Origin: Aquimonas sp.
Lineage (GTDB): Bacteria; Pseudomonadota; Gammaproteobacteria; Xanthomonadales; Xanthomonadaceae
DNA length: 64,000 nt
NCBI GenBank assembly: GCA_022241605.1
Contig: JAKOMQ010000017.1
Location: forward strand, 1 to 64,000
Reading direction: 5' to 3'
Part shown: one piece after another, positions 39,111 through 49,585 of the stretch
Position numbering within the stretch: position 1 is the first letter of the stretch
Layout: each line of letters begins with the position of its first letter
Program-made: the position numbers and the translations under genes
Notes under the pieces: generated by a model
Seen by the model: the letters and a program-made list of their open reading frames with translations, nothing else
Told to the model about the DNA's origin: nothing
The model's database searches: none

Positions 39111-39150
39111 GTTGCAGCGAGCCCCCTGTAGGCCGTTTGCCGAAGATTGC

Positions 39151-39555
39151 CTATTGGCCGCGTCCCACATGCCGCCTTATGGCCGACAGCAGCTCATCGC
39201 GGGTAAAGGGCTTGGTCAGGTATTCCTCGGAGCCCACGATGCGGCCCTTCGCTTTGTCGAACAGGCCGTCCTTGGAGGACAGCATGATCACCGGCGTGGA
39301 GCGGAATACCTGGTTGTTCTTGATCAGGGCGCAGGTCTGGTAGCCATCCAGGCGCGGCATCATGATGTCGACGAAAATGATCTGCGGATGGTGGTCGGCG
39401 ATCTTCGAGAGCGCCTCGAAACCGTCGGTCGCGGTGACCACGTCGCAACCCTCCTTCTTCAACAGGGTCTCGGCTGTGCGCCGGATGGTCTTCGAGTCAT
39501 CGATGACCATCACCTTCAGCCCCTCCAGGGTGGCCGGCCCTTGGTTGTCTTCCAT
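39151..39555 (-). CDS. pilG: Response regulator PilG (stand-alone receiver)
   Basis: This is a CheY-like receiver of 134 residues and the first gene of the Chp operon. It has VMVIDDSKTIRRTAETLL, the phosphoacceptor in IIFVDIMMPRLDGYQTC, VIMLSSKDG and YLTKPF. In characterised systems PilG promotes pilus extension and raises cAMP through an adenylate cyclase. A -10-like TATACT (39763-39758, minus) lies about 200 bp upstream. Confidence 0.93.
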   Translation of the reverse strand: MEDNQGPATLEGLKVMVIDDSKTIRRTAETLLKKEGCDVVTATDGFEALSKIADHHPQIIFVDIMMPRLDGYQTCALIKNNQVFRSTPVIMLSSKDGLFDKAKGRIVGSEEYLTKPFTRDELLSAIRRHVGRGQ

Positions 39556-39949
39556 TCTTCAGATCCCCGGTGACTGCCAGATGCGGCAGTTGCGCAACGA
39601 AACCCTTGGCGTATCCCAGAAGTGCCCGGTCATCCCAAGCAAGCCCTGTACCACACCTTCCGTGCGACCCGCCCCCCCTGCAGGGCTGGCCTGTCATTCC
39701 CGCCCGCGGCTCATGGATGGCCACGCCGGGCCCCCGAACCGCAGCAGACGCGCTGCTAGTATAGCCAGCAGTCGCAACAGCTTAGGAAACATTCTTGCGG
39801 GGCGATACAAGTACCACGAAAGCGTGCAGCCGCACACATATCGCACCCACCCCGCCCAAACGCATTGACGCATTTGGTCCATCACCGTCGTCGCGCCGGG
39901 CTGGACCGGGCGAACATCCCGCCAAATCCCCCCGCTCCTCGGACCGACC
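39556..39949. other. Divergent intergenic region, pilG / gshB
   Basis: This is a 394-bp spacer. On the minus strand a TATACT hexamer at 39763-39758 could be the -10 box of the Chp operon; no good -35 is visible. No gene or repeat is recognised. Confidence 0.5.
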
Positions 39950-40897
39950 ATGAGCATAGAACTCGCCGTGGTGATGGACTCCATCGCCCACATCAACATC
40001 CGCAAGGACAGCACTTTCGCGATGCTTCTGGAAGGGCAACGCCGGGGATGGCAGCTGTACTACGCCACTACCGGCGACCTTGCTCTCGAAAGCGGTATGG
40101 CGATGGCGCGGCTTAGCGCGCTGCGGGTGCGTGATGATCCGGCCGGCTGGTTTGAGCTGGGCACACCCGGCTGGCGACCGCTGGGAGAATTGGATTTCGC
40201 ATTGATGCGTCGCGATCCGCCGGTGGACGCCCAGTATCTTTACGACACCCATGTGCTGGCCCTGGCCCAGCGGCAAGGCTGCAGGGTGGTCAATGATCCC
40301 CAGGGCCTGCGGGACATGAACGAGAAGCTCTACGCCCTGCACTTTCCGCACTGCTGCCCTCCAAGCCGCGTCAGCAGGGATCCCGCCCACCTGCGCGAGT
40401 TCGTGATGCAGTATCAGGACTGCGTTCTCAAGCCACTCGATGGCATGGGCGGGCGCTCGATTTTCAGAGCGAGGGCCGGCGAGGACAATCTGAAAGTCAT
40501 CCTGGAAACGCTCACCGCCGGCGGCCAGCAGATGGCGCTGGCGCAGCGCTACCTGCCGGAAATCCGGGATGGCGACAAGCGCATTCTTCTGGTCGACGGC
40601 GAGCCCGTGCCTTACGCACTCGCGCGGATCCCGCCGGCCGACGACTTTCGAGGCAACCTGGCCGCAGGTGGCCGTGGCGAAGGGCGCCCGTTGACGGATC
40701 GCGACCGCTGGATCGCGGCCGAGGTCGGGCCGGAGCTGCGCGCCCGCGGCATGCGATTCGTCGGCCTCGACGTGATCGGCGACTGGCTGACCGAAATCAA
40801 TGTCACCAGCCCGACCTGCATCCGCGAGCTGGATGCCCAGTTCCAACTGAACATCGCCGGCAGCTTCTTTGACGCGCTGGAGGCCTCGCTCACGTGA
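39950..40897 (+). CDS. gshB: Glutathione synthetase
   Basis: GshB is an ATP-grasp ligase joining gamma-glutamylcysteine and glycine. It has the N-terminal AVVMDSIAHINIRKDSTFAMLLEGQRRG signature, FALMRRDPPVDAQYLYDTHVL, VLKPLDGMGGRSIFR and the closing RFVGLDVIGDWLTEINVTSPTCIRELD metal-binding block. It has 315 residues, as usual. Its stop overlaps the GTG start of tonB (GTGA). It is divergent from the pil operon, an arrangement familiar from Xanthomonadaceae and Pseudomonas. Confidence 0.96.
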   Translation: MSIELAVVMDSIAHINIRKDSTFAMLLEGQRRGWQLYYATTGDLALESGMAMARLSALRVRDDPAGWFELGTPGWRPLGELDFALMRRDPPVDAQYLYDTHVLALAQRQGCRVVNDPQGLRDMNEKLYALHFPHCCPPSRVSRDPAHLREFVMQYQDCVLKPLDGMGGRSIFRARAGEDNLKVILETLTAGGQQMALAQRYLPEIRDGDKRILLVDGEPVPYALARIPPADDFRGNLAAGGRGEGRPLTDRDRWIAAEVGPELRARGMRFVGLDVIGDWLTEINVTSPTCIRELDAQFQLNIAGSFFDALEASLT

Positions 40898-41784
40898 GCA
40901 CGGCCGCTTCCGATCCCCGGGCTGCCAGCCTGACGGTAGTCACCGACGGCGACCGCCTGGGCGCGACCCTGGTGTTTTCGCTGATCGCCCATGGGGTGCT
41001 CGCGCTCGGGATCGGTTTCACCGTCGACAATCCGGCGCCGCTGCGGCCGACCCTGGACGTCATCCTCACCCAGACCGAATCGCGCGAACGTCCGGACCAA
41101 CCGGATTTCCTCGCGCAAACCAGCCAACAGGGCGGGGGCGATTCCGAGACGCCCGAGCGGCCGCGCGAGGCCAGTGCGTCCAGCGTGCCCAAGCCCAGCC
41201 CGGGGGTGGCTCCCGTCCCCGTGACTGCCGGCGCGCCCCGGCCGGAGCCGCGGCGTCAGGAAGTCGTGGTCAGCAGCACCGCCGAGGATGCGCCGCTGGC
41301 ACCGGACACTGCACGAGTGGATACCCCGGATGTTCCGCTCCCCACCTCGCGCCACCTTGTGGAGCAAAGCCTCGAAATGGCACGGCTGGCCGCGGAGATA
41401 GAACGCGACAGCCAGAACTATGCGCGCCGCCCACGCCGCAAGTTCATCGCCGCCAACACCGCCGAGTACGAATTCGCTTCGTACATGCGCGCGTGGGTGA
41501 CGCGTGTCGAGCGCATCGGCAACCTCAACTATCCCGACGAAGCGCGCCGTCGCAACCTCGAGGGTCAGCTCCTGATGACCGTTGCGATCCGCCGGGACGG
41601 CAGCGTGGAGCGCATCGACATCATCCGCTCCAGCGGCTACCCGGTGCTGGACGAGGCGGCGTTGCGGATCGTGCGTTTGGGCGCGCCTTATCCACCGCTG
41701 CCGGAAACCGCCGATCGCATTGACATCCTTCACATCACGCGCACATGGGAGTTCGAGCCCGGCAACGTGCTGCGCAACCGCTGA
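40894..41784 (+). CDS. tonB: TonB-family energy transducer
   Basis: This inner-membrane protein transmits proton-motive force to TonB-dependent receptors. It has 296 residues: a short cytoplasmic tail, one membrane segment (about 24-42, LVFSLIAHGVLALGIGF, with the His of the SxxxH motif), a Pro/Glu-rich periplasmic spacer (about 60-150) and a C-terminal TonB fold (about 205-290: LNYPDEARRRNLEGQLLMTVAIRRDGSVERIDIIRSSGYPVLDEAALRIV). It is translationally coupled to gshB. No ExbB/ExbD genes lie nearby. Confidence 0.9.
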   Translation: MSTAASDPRAASLTVVTDGDRLGATLVFSLIAHGVLALGIGFTVDNPAPLRPTLDVILTQTESRERPDQPDFLAQTSQQGGGDSETPERPREASASSVPKPSPGVAPVPVTAGAPRPEPRRQEVVVSSTAEDAPLAPDTARVDTPDVPLPTSRHLVEQSLEMARLAAEIERDSQNYARRPRRKFIAANTAEYEFASYMRAWVTRVERIGNLNYPDEARRRNLEGQLLMTVAIRRDGSVERIDIIRSSGYPVLDEAALRIVRLGAPYPPLPETADRIDILHITRTWEFEPGNVLRNR

Positions 41785-41895
41785 GGGATGAGGGCACCCC
41801 CAAGCGTCTGTAGGGCACGAGCACGCGCACCGGATTTTCAGGGAGCCGTGAGCGCCCGGGGCTCGGAGCGGCAGCCGCCGGCGTAGAATGTGGGG

Positions 41896-42462
41896 ATGGA
41901 GCCCAGTAGCCCGCTCGAAAACCAGTTCTTGATTGCCCTGCCCCAGCTGGATGACCCCAGCTTCGCGCGCAGCGTCACCTTGATCTGTCGGCACGACGCC
42001 GACGGGGCCATGGGCATCGTCATCAACCGTCCCTCGGACTATCGCTTCGCGGAGATCCTCTCCCAGCTGGGGATCGCTGATCCGCAGGGCGAGCTTTCAC
42101 TGCGAGAAGTCCTGCTCGGAGGCCCGGTGCATCCGGAGCGCGGCTTTGTCCTGCACTTGGATGACGGGCGGGATTTCGACTCCACGCTTCGCGTCTCGGA
42201 ACGTCTGAAGCTGACGACCTCCCGCGACATTCTGGAGGCCATGGCCCAGGGCACCGGCCCGTCTCGGACACTGCTCGCGCTGGGCTGTGCCGGCTGGGGC
42301 CCCGGCCAGCTCGAGGGCGAGATTTCGGCGAATTCCTGGTTGACCGTACCGGCGGACGAGCGGGTCCTGTTCGAACTTCCGCTGGAGCAGCGCTGGAACG
42401 CCTCGGCCGCATTGATCGGCGTCGATCTGCGTCTGCTGACCGACTATGCCGGCCGCGCATGA
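41896..42462 (+). CDS. yqgE: YqgE/AlgH family protein
   Basis: This conserved cytoplasmic protein (188 residues from ATG 41896) has no settled biochemical role. The signature NQFLIALPQLDDPSFARSVTLICRHDADGAMGIVINRP, VLLGGPVHPERGFVLH and LLALGCAGWGPGQLEGEI is complete. A GTG two codons upstream (41890) is also possible. A TAGAAT -10-like hexamer at 41884-41889 sits only 6 nt before the ATG, which would make the mRNA leaderless. Its stop overlaps ruvX (ATGA). Confidence 0.9.
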   Translation: MEPSSPLENQFLIALPQLDDPSFARSVTLICRHDADGAMGIVINRPSDYRFAEILSQLGIADPQGELSLREVLLGGPVHPERGFVLHLDDGRDFDSTLRVSERLKLTTSRDILEAMAQGTGPSRTLLALGCAGWGPGQLEGEISANSWLTVPADERVLFELPLEQRWNASAALIGVDLRLLTDYAGRA

Positions 42463-42899
42463 GCGTCAGCGGCGACGCGGCGATTTGCGCGCTGGGGTTT
42501 GACGTGGGCGCGCGCCGCACCGGCGTGGCGGTAGGCAACACCCTGTCGGGCACCGCGCGACCGCTGGAAGTCGTGGAAATGCGAAACGGTGAGCCGGACT
42601 GGAGCCGGCTCGACCGATTGCTGGCCGAATGGAACCCGCAGCAGCTCGTGGTTGGCGAACCCCTTACCCTTGAAGGCGACACCCAGCCCGCCGCCGAGCG
42701 CGCCCGCGGTTTCGCCCGCAGGTTGCGCGCGCGCTACGGGTTGCCGGTGGCCATGGTGGACGAGCGCTCAAGTTCCCGCGAGGCCGATCGGCGCTTCGCC
42801 CAGGCTCGCCGCGACGGACACGCGAGGCGAAGCCACGCAACACAGCTTGACGCCATGGCCGCACAAATCATCCTCGAACGCTGGCTGGCCGGCTCCTGA
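42459..42899 (+). CDS. ruvX: Putative Holliday-junction resolvase / pre-16S rRNA nuclease RuvX
   Basis: This is an RNase H-fold nuclease of 146 residues, shown in E. coli to take part in 5' maturation of 16S rRNA. The first acidic residue is in LGFDVGARRTGVAVG, LVVGEPLTLEG is conserved and the DERSSSREAD block supplies the second acidic site. The start overlaps the yqgE stop, the normal yqgE-ruvX pairing. pyrB follows after 39 nt. Confidence 0.92.
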   Translation: MSVSGDAAICALGFDVGARRTGVAVGNTLSGTARPLEVVEMRNGEPDWSRLDRLLAEWNPQQLVVGEPLTLEGDTQPAAERARGFARRLRARYGLPVAMVDERSSSREADRRFAQARRDGHARRSHATQLDAMAAQIILERWLAGS

Positions 42900-42938
42900 G
42901 CCGCACCGGCGCCCCATAGCCACTCTCTGAACTCGCGC

Positions 42939-43877
42939 ATGAGCATCCAGCCCCCGCTGCGCCACCTCCTGAGCCTGCAAGATCTCCCGCGCCCGGCTCT
43001 CGAAACCCTGCTTAACGACGCCGACCGCATCGCCTCAGGCCCGAGCCGCAACAGCTCACTGCGGGAGCGGCACGTCGGCCGTAGCGTGGTCAACCTGTTC
43101 TTCGAGGCCTCCACCCGCACGCGCAGCTCGTTCCAGATCGCCGCCCAGCGGATCGGCGCGGACGTGCTGAACTTCGACGTGGCGCAATCGTCCGCTCGCA
43201 AGGGCGAGACCCTGCTCGACACGTTTCTCAATCTGCAGGCCATGGGCTGCGAGCTGTTCGTGGTGCGCGTGGCCGAGCAGGACGTCCTGCAAACGCTGGC
43301 CGATGCGTCACGACCCGGCGTAGGCCTGGTCAACGCCGGGGACGGTCGCGCCAACCATCCCACCCAGGGCCTGCTGGACATGCTGACGATCCGGCAGCAC
43401 AAGGGGCGCGACTTCTCCGCGCTGCGGGTGCTGCTGGTGGGAGACATCCTGCATTCGCGGGTGGCCCGTTCGGATCTGCATGCGCTGCGCACCCTGGGCA
43501 CCGGCGAAATCCGGGTCTGCGGCCCACAGGCCCTGCTGCCAGGCGACGCCACGCTTGATGGCTGCCACGTATTCGACAGGCTCGACGCCGCGATCGAAGG
43601 CGTGGACGTGGTGATGATGCTGCGTCTGCAGCGGGAGCGGATGGAGGAAGGCCTGATCGGCTCGCTGGACGACTATCACCGCGACTACGGGCTTGGAGCA
43701 GCGCGTCTGCGCCGCGCCTCGCCGGAAGCCATCGTCACCCATCCCGGCCCCATGAACCGCGGCGTCGAGATCAGCGATGAAGTCGCGGACGGACCGCAGT
43801 CCGTGATCCTGCAGCAGGTTGCCAACGGCGTCGCGGTGCGCATGGCCGTGCTGGATCACGTGCTCTCGGTGACGTGA
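42939..43877 (+). CDS. pyrB: Aspartate carbamoyltransferase catalytic chain
   Basis: PyrB makes carbamoyl-aspartate, the first committed step of pyrimidine synthesis. The carbamoyl-phosphate site FFEASTRTRSSFQIA, the HPTQGLLDMLTI block and VMMLRLQRERM are intact in 312 residues. The yqgE-ruvX-pyrB order is conserved in gammaproteobacteria. No pyrI follows, so it is probably the type lacking the allosteric regulatory chain or relying on pyrC' elsewhere. A strong hairpin terminator follows at 43902-43930. Confidence 0.95.
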   Translation: MSIQPPLRHLLSLQDLPRPALETLLNDADRIASGPSRNSSLRERHVGRSVVNLFFEASTRTRSSFQIAAQRIGADVLNFDVAQSSARKGETLLDTFLNLQAMGCELFVVRVAEQDVLQTLADASRPGVGLVNAGDGRANHPTQGLLDMLTIRQHKGRDFSALRVLLVGDILHSRVARSDLHALRTLGTGEIRVCGPQALLPGDATLDGCHVFDRLDAAIEGVDVVMMLRLQRERMEEGLIGSLDDYHRDYGLGAARLRRASPEAIVTHPGPMNRGVEISDEVADGPQSVILQQVANGVAVRMAVLDHVLSVT

Positions 43878-43901
43878 TGCGGGTGGACAAGGTGCAGTAA
43901 A

Positions 43902-43930
43902 GACAAGGCCCCGCATGGCGGGGCCTTGTC
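43902..43930 (+). terminator. Terminator hairpin after pyrB
   Basis: An 11-bp perfect stem, GACAAGGCCCC / GGGGCCTTGTC, with a 7-nt loop sits 25 nt after the pyrB stop. No long T-run follows on either strand. Confidence 0.75.
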
Positions 43931-43935
43931 GAAGC

Positions 43936-44125
43936 GAGATCTCACAGCGTGTGAAAAAAATCCAGACGCCGTCGCAAGGGTGTCGCTGGGCGTTCGTGGC
44001 AAAGCGCGGCACGTGAACACAAGGGAGTTTGGTGAACCAGATGACCGCAGGATTCGCGTAGCGCGCCGCCGCCACGGGCGTCCAGCGGCGGACGCAGCAG
44101 GCGGATGGTTCTCGCAGGCTCTCAG
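43936..44125 (-). repeat. Dispersed ~190-bp MITE-like repeat, copy B
   Basis: Read leftward it begins GCTGAGAGCCTGCGAGAACC right behind the protease gene and ends GGATTTTTTTCACACGCTGTG. The ends are imperfect inverted repeats of each other (AGCCTGCGAGAACCATCC against AGCGTGTGAAAAAAATCC). It is alignable throughout with copy A at 11982-12169. Confidence 0.8.
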
Positions 44126-44131
44126 CGCAAG

Positions 44132-46777
44132 CTACCTGTCCGAATCCTCGAAACCGTTGGCGAAGACTTCCGGAGGCGGCTCAGCGAACACCACGCTGAC
44201 TGTGCAGTCCGCATCCGCCGGTGCCGTGGTGAACACGGTGCCGCTGAGCGTGCCGCCGCAGCCCTCCACCGACTGCAGAAGCTGACCGGGACCCGGCGTC
44301 AGCGTGAACCGAGCGGTCCTGCCCGCCAGCAAGCCCTGCGACGTCGAGGGGCTGACCACGCCGGGGCCGGAGACGTCCAAGCTCACCACCACGTCAGCGC
44401 AGTCGAGCGGCAGGTTGAAGGCCTCGACCTGATCGGAACGGTTGGTGTTGAGACCACTGCTGGCGGACAGCCCCAGCCCGCGAGCCGCGAACGCGCGCCA
44501 CAGCGTGCAGCGGTTGTCGCCTTCGTTGTTGGCGACGTCGGCGGCGAGGATGCCGTCGCGCGCATTCACGAAGTGCGGCCGGCAGGGCTGCAGCTTCATG
44601 CCGTCCACCACCAGCTGCATCGCGATGTTGTTGCCGCCGGTGCCGGTGGCCAGATCGTCATCGAACCCGTACTCGTCCATCAGATCGCAGGTCATGTCCC
44701 AGAGCACGGTCGCGAATACCGAGCCGATACCGTGCGGCTGGCTCTGGGCGGCATCGTTGGTGTCGGCAAAGGTGAAGGGGTTGACCGAGCGATTGGTGCT
44801 GTACGCAAAGCGCCGGATGCCAGGCCCCCCCACGCCCTGGAAGCTGGGGTAGGTGCCGATGCCGCGCGGGGCCTGGCAAGCGCCCTCGCGCAGGGTCACC
44901 ATCAGGCCCACGTAGTCGGACCAACCTTCGCCCTTCTGCTCGGCATTGTTGAGACATGTGGAGGCGCTCGGACCGCCGGTGAGGCGGTTGGACAGGCCGT
45001 GGCCGTACTCGTGGGCGATGATGCCGGCGTCGAAATCACTGTCGCGGTCCGGGCCGACCGCTGCGGGCGGCGAGATTGAACCGCTGGCCGGGGCCTCCAG
45101 CAGGGCGAGCGCCAGCGCATTGCCGTTGTTTTCGCTGATGGCAAACACCGGCAGGGTGACCGCGGGATCCGAGCCACCGGGGATCTGGACCAGATTGCCG
45201 CCCTGGTTGTTGTAGATGATCGCGGCGATGGCGCCCGCGCTCTGCGCATTTGCGGCCTTGATCGTGAAAGCGCAGGTGCCGCGGCGGATCAGCGCGATCT
45301 TGCCCGCCACCTCGGCTGCGTTGGTCAGCGCAGTGCAGCCCTCGATGCCGTCGAGCGCGCCACCGTCATTGACCCGGACGAACTGTCCATCCAGCGTCGA
45401 GCTGATGCTGCCGCCAAAAGCTGCGGTAACGCTGGGGTAGCTGGCCTCGAAGGGTGTGCTGACCGTCACCTGCCCGCTGACCGGCGCGGTCCAGCGGAAC
45501 ATCTGCATGCGCGGCGCACTGCCGTCGCCAGGGGTGCCGAAATTTGCGTTATTGGTGTTCGGAGGGCTGCGGTCCGAGCCATCCAGAGCGTCGGCGTTGA
45601 CTGCGTCGTTACCCACACCGCCGCGTCCGTAGTTGTTCACCTGGAAGTTTCCGGCCGGCTCGTCAAAGCCGTACTGCCAAAGCACATCGTGCAGGATGTT
45701 GTTCCAGTAGAACAAATTGACCACGGCCGGCGGCACGTTGCCGACGCTGGGCTGGTTCTGGCCGTTGGTGGGCGGCAGCGCCGGGTCGAAAGCAAAATCG
45801 AAGACCAGGGCGCCATCAACAATGGTCGCGGGCGCTCGGTAGTTCGCGGTGCTGTTGTTGGCGATCAGATCGGCGCGCGCGACGACGTTGTTGCCGCGGG
45901 TCTCCGCGAACTCGTAACCGGTAGCGGTCAGCGCGCGGGTGTCATGCCAGCCGCGCGGAGAGGCCTCTGGATCATGCGGATCGGTCACCAGCACGAACTC
46001 GGCACCCGGATCCTGCGGCGTTTCAAAGGGAATCGGCAGCACACGGTAGCTGGCGCTGTAGCCCAGCCCGCCGCGGCTCTTGGCCATCGACGGTGCGCGC
46101 GCATGCGCCACGTAGCTCGCGATATCAATGACCTGGCCGGTTTCGGCGTCGATACGAAGCTCCGCCCAGAAGGATTCAGCCTCGAATCGATCGATGGTGA
46201 GGTTCCAGGCAAGGCGCAGCTCGTCCCCGATCTGTACGTAGATCAGTTCGGCCGGCACCGGCTGCCGCGACAGCTCACCTCCGGGGAACAGCAGGTGGCG
46301 AGTGGCGCCGCCGCGTCCACCCATGGGCTGCGGAGCCTGCGCCATGGGAACCTTCAGATAGCTCGCTGCCATCGCATATGCCGCCTGCGCATCAAGTGCC
46401 GGGATGCTGCGGTTGATGTGCGCCTGCGCGTCGACGACAAAGGCGTTCGCCACGCTCAAGATCACGCCATCGCGCATCACGTTGAACGTGGAAATGGCGC
46501 CATCGACGTCGATGCCGTCAACCGTCTGCTGCACATAGACGTGGGTGACGCCGTTGTGCCGGGTCGGCACGACATCGCGAATACGGTGTTCGAGTTCACT
46601 GCCGCGAAGCCCAAGGCTGGCGTGCTCGCGGATCAGGTAATCAACTGCGAGATCGACCGCCTCCCCGGCGGCCGGCGCGGTGAGGAGAAAGCGAGGTTCC
46701 TCACCCGCGAACAGGGCTGTGGATACGGCAAGAGCGAGCGCGCCGGCGGCGAGCCGGAGCGTGGTAGTGGACTGCAT
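44132..46777 (-). CDS. Secreted M36 (fungalysin-type) metalloprotease with PA domain
   Basis: This is a zinc protease of 881 residues, exported by a signal peptide (about 1-24, LRLAAGALALAVSTALFAG). A propeptide follows (FTP-like, about 30-270), then the catalytic domain. The zinc site is H589-E-Y-G-H593 with the third ligand in GEGWSDYVG. A protease-associated domain (about 440-560: GCTALTNAAEVAGKIALIRRGTCAFTIKA...) is inserted before the HEXXH, as in other bacterial M36 enzymes. A C-terminal beta-rich segment (VSLDVSGPGVVSPSTSQG...) ends in VFANGFEDSDR, a short tail I recall from other secreted proteins of this order. The ATG at 46777 is the one that begins the signal peptide. Confidence 0.9.
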   Translation of the reverse strand: MQSTTTLRLAAGALALAVSTALFAGEEPRFLLTAPAAGEAVDLAVDYLIREHASLGLRGSELEHRIRDVVPTRHNGVTHVYVQQTVDGIDVDGAISTFNVMRDGVILSVANAFVVDAQAHINRSIPALDAQAAYAMAASYLKVPMAQAPQPMGGRGGATRHLLFPGGELSRQPVPAELIYVQIGDELRLAWNLTIDRFEAESFWAELRIDAETGQVIDIASYVAHARAPSMAKSRGGLGYSASYRVLPIPFETPQDPGAEFVLVTDPHDPEASPRGWHDTRALTATGYEFAETRGNNVVARADLIANNSTANYRAPATIVDGALVFDFAFDPALPPTNGQNQPSVGNVPPAVVNLFYWNNILHDVLWQYGFDEPAGNFQVNNYGRGGVGNDAVNADALDGSDRSPPNTNNANFGTPGDGSAPRMQMFRWTAPVSGQVTVSTPFEASYPSVTAAFGGSISSTLDGQFVRVNDGGALDGIEGCTALTNAAEVAGKIALIRRGTCAFTIKAANAQSAGAIAAIIYNNQGGNLVQIPGGSDPAVTLPVFAISENNGNALALALLEAPASGSISPPAAVGPDRDSDFDAGIIAHEYGHGLSNRLTGGPSASTCLNNAEQKGEGWSDYVGLMVTLREGACQAPRGIGTYPSFQGVGGPGIRRFAYSTNRSVNPFTFADTNDAAQSQPHGIGSVFATVLWDMTCDLMDEYGFDDDLATGTGGNNIAMQLVVDGMKLQPCRPHFVNARDGILAADVANNEGDNRCTLWRAFAARGLGLSASSGLNTNRSDQVEAFNLPLDCADVVVSLDVSGPGVVSPSTSQGLLAGRTARFTLTPGPGQLLQSVEGCGGTLSGTVFTTAPADADCTVSVVFAEPPPEVFANGFEDSDR

Positions 46778-46996
46778 GGTGTTTCCCCCGAAAGCGATGA
46801 ATGGCCGAACCTGCACCCCATCCTGTGGCGCAAGGCGCTCGCCGAGCCCCCCAAGGCCAGACGTCGAACGCCGCCGGAAATTAGGGCGCCGTGCGCACCC
46901 TGTCCAGTGCCCTTGGGGGCTTGACACAGTGGGCTCGTCACATCCCACAAAGACGGTTCCGCAGGGCGGCCTGTGGCAGCCCCGGCAAAGGGTTAA

Positions 46997-48975
<1,979 letters not shown>

Positions 48976-49218
48976 CTCCGGGCAAGCTGACGCGCTGTGC
49001 AGATCCTGCTGCCGCCAGCTCGCCAGAGTGTTCGGATGCGCTTGGCGCGCGTTGCCATTACCGTCTCGGACGCCCTCGTCGACGCAGTCGGCGTCCCCGC
49101 AGGGCTTGTGCAGACACGGACGAACACCGGCACCCGCGCCGGTGTGGGCCAGATCGACGCGGCCTGCACCTGCTCGCCGGCAAGGTTTCCTCGCGGTTCC
49201 AACCAGGAGAAGAACAGC

Positions 49219-49584
49219 ATGATCGGCTATGTCACCCTCGGCACCAACGACCTCGAACGCGCTGCCGCTTTCTACGACGCCCTGCTGGGCGAGATCGGCG
49301 CCAAACGGGGCATGCAGGGCCCTCGCTTCATCGCGTGGACCACTGGGCGCGGCCCCAGCGTCGGCGTGATCAAACCCTTCGACGGCGAGCAGGCCCATCC
49401 CGGCAACGGCGGCATGACCGCACTGGCGATGGCGAGCCGGGAACAGGTCGACCAGTTGCACGCCAAGGCGCTGTCCCTGGGCGCCACCGATGAAGGCCCC
49501 GCCGGCGAACGATTCAAGGGCTTCTACGCCGGCTACTTCCGGGATCTAGACGGCAACAAGCTCTGCCTGTTCTGCATGGGCTGA
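49219..49584 (+). CDS. VOC family (glyoxalase-like) protein
   Basis: This is a small metal- or ligand-binding protein of 121 residues with the vicinal-oxygen-chelate fold: IGYVTLGTNDLERAAAFYDALLGEIGA at the start and FKGFYAGYFRDLDGNKLCLFCMG at the end. The ATG at 49219 follows AGGAGA. Members close to this pattern are usually annotated as glyoxalase/bleomycin-resistance-like with unknown substrate. It stands alone between parE and a convergent c-di-GMP gene. Confidence 0.8.
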   Translation: MIGYVTLGTNDLERAAAFYDALLGEIGAKRGMQGPRFIAWTTGRGPSVGVIKPFDGEQAHPGNGGMTALAMASREQVDQLHAKALSLGATDEGPAGERFKGFYAGYFRDLDGNKLCLFCMG

Positions 49585-49585
49585 T

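Noticed and set aside
46921..46950. TTGACA upstream of parE as a -35 box
   Set aside because: At 17-18 bp spacing the downstream hexamer (CCCACA) is not a plausible -10 box.
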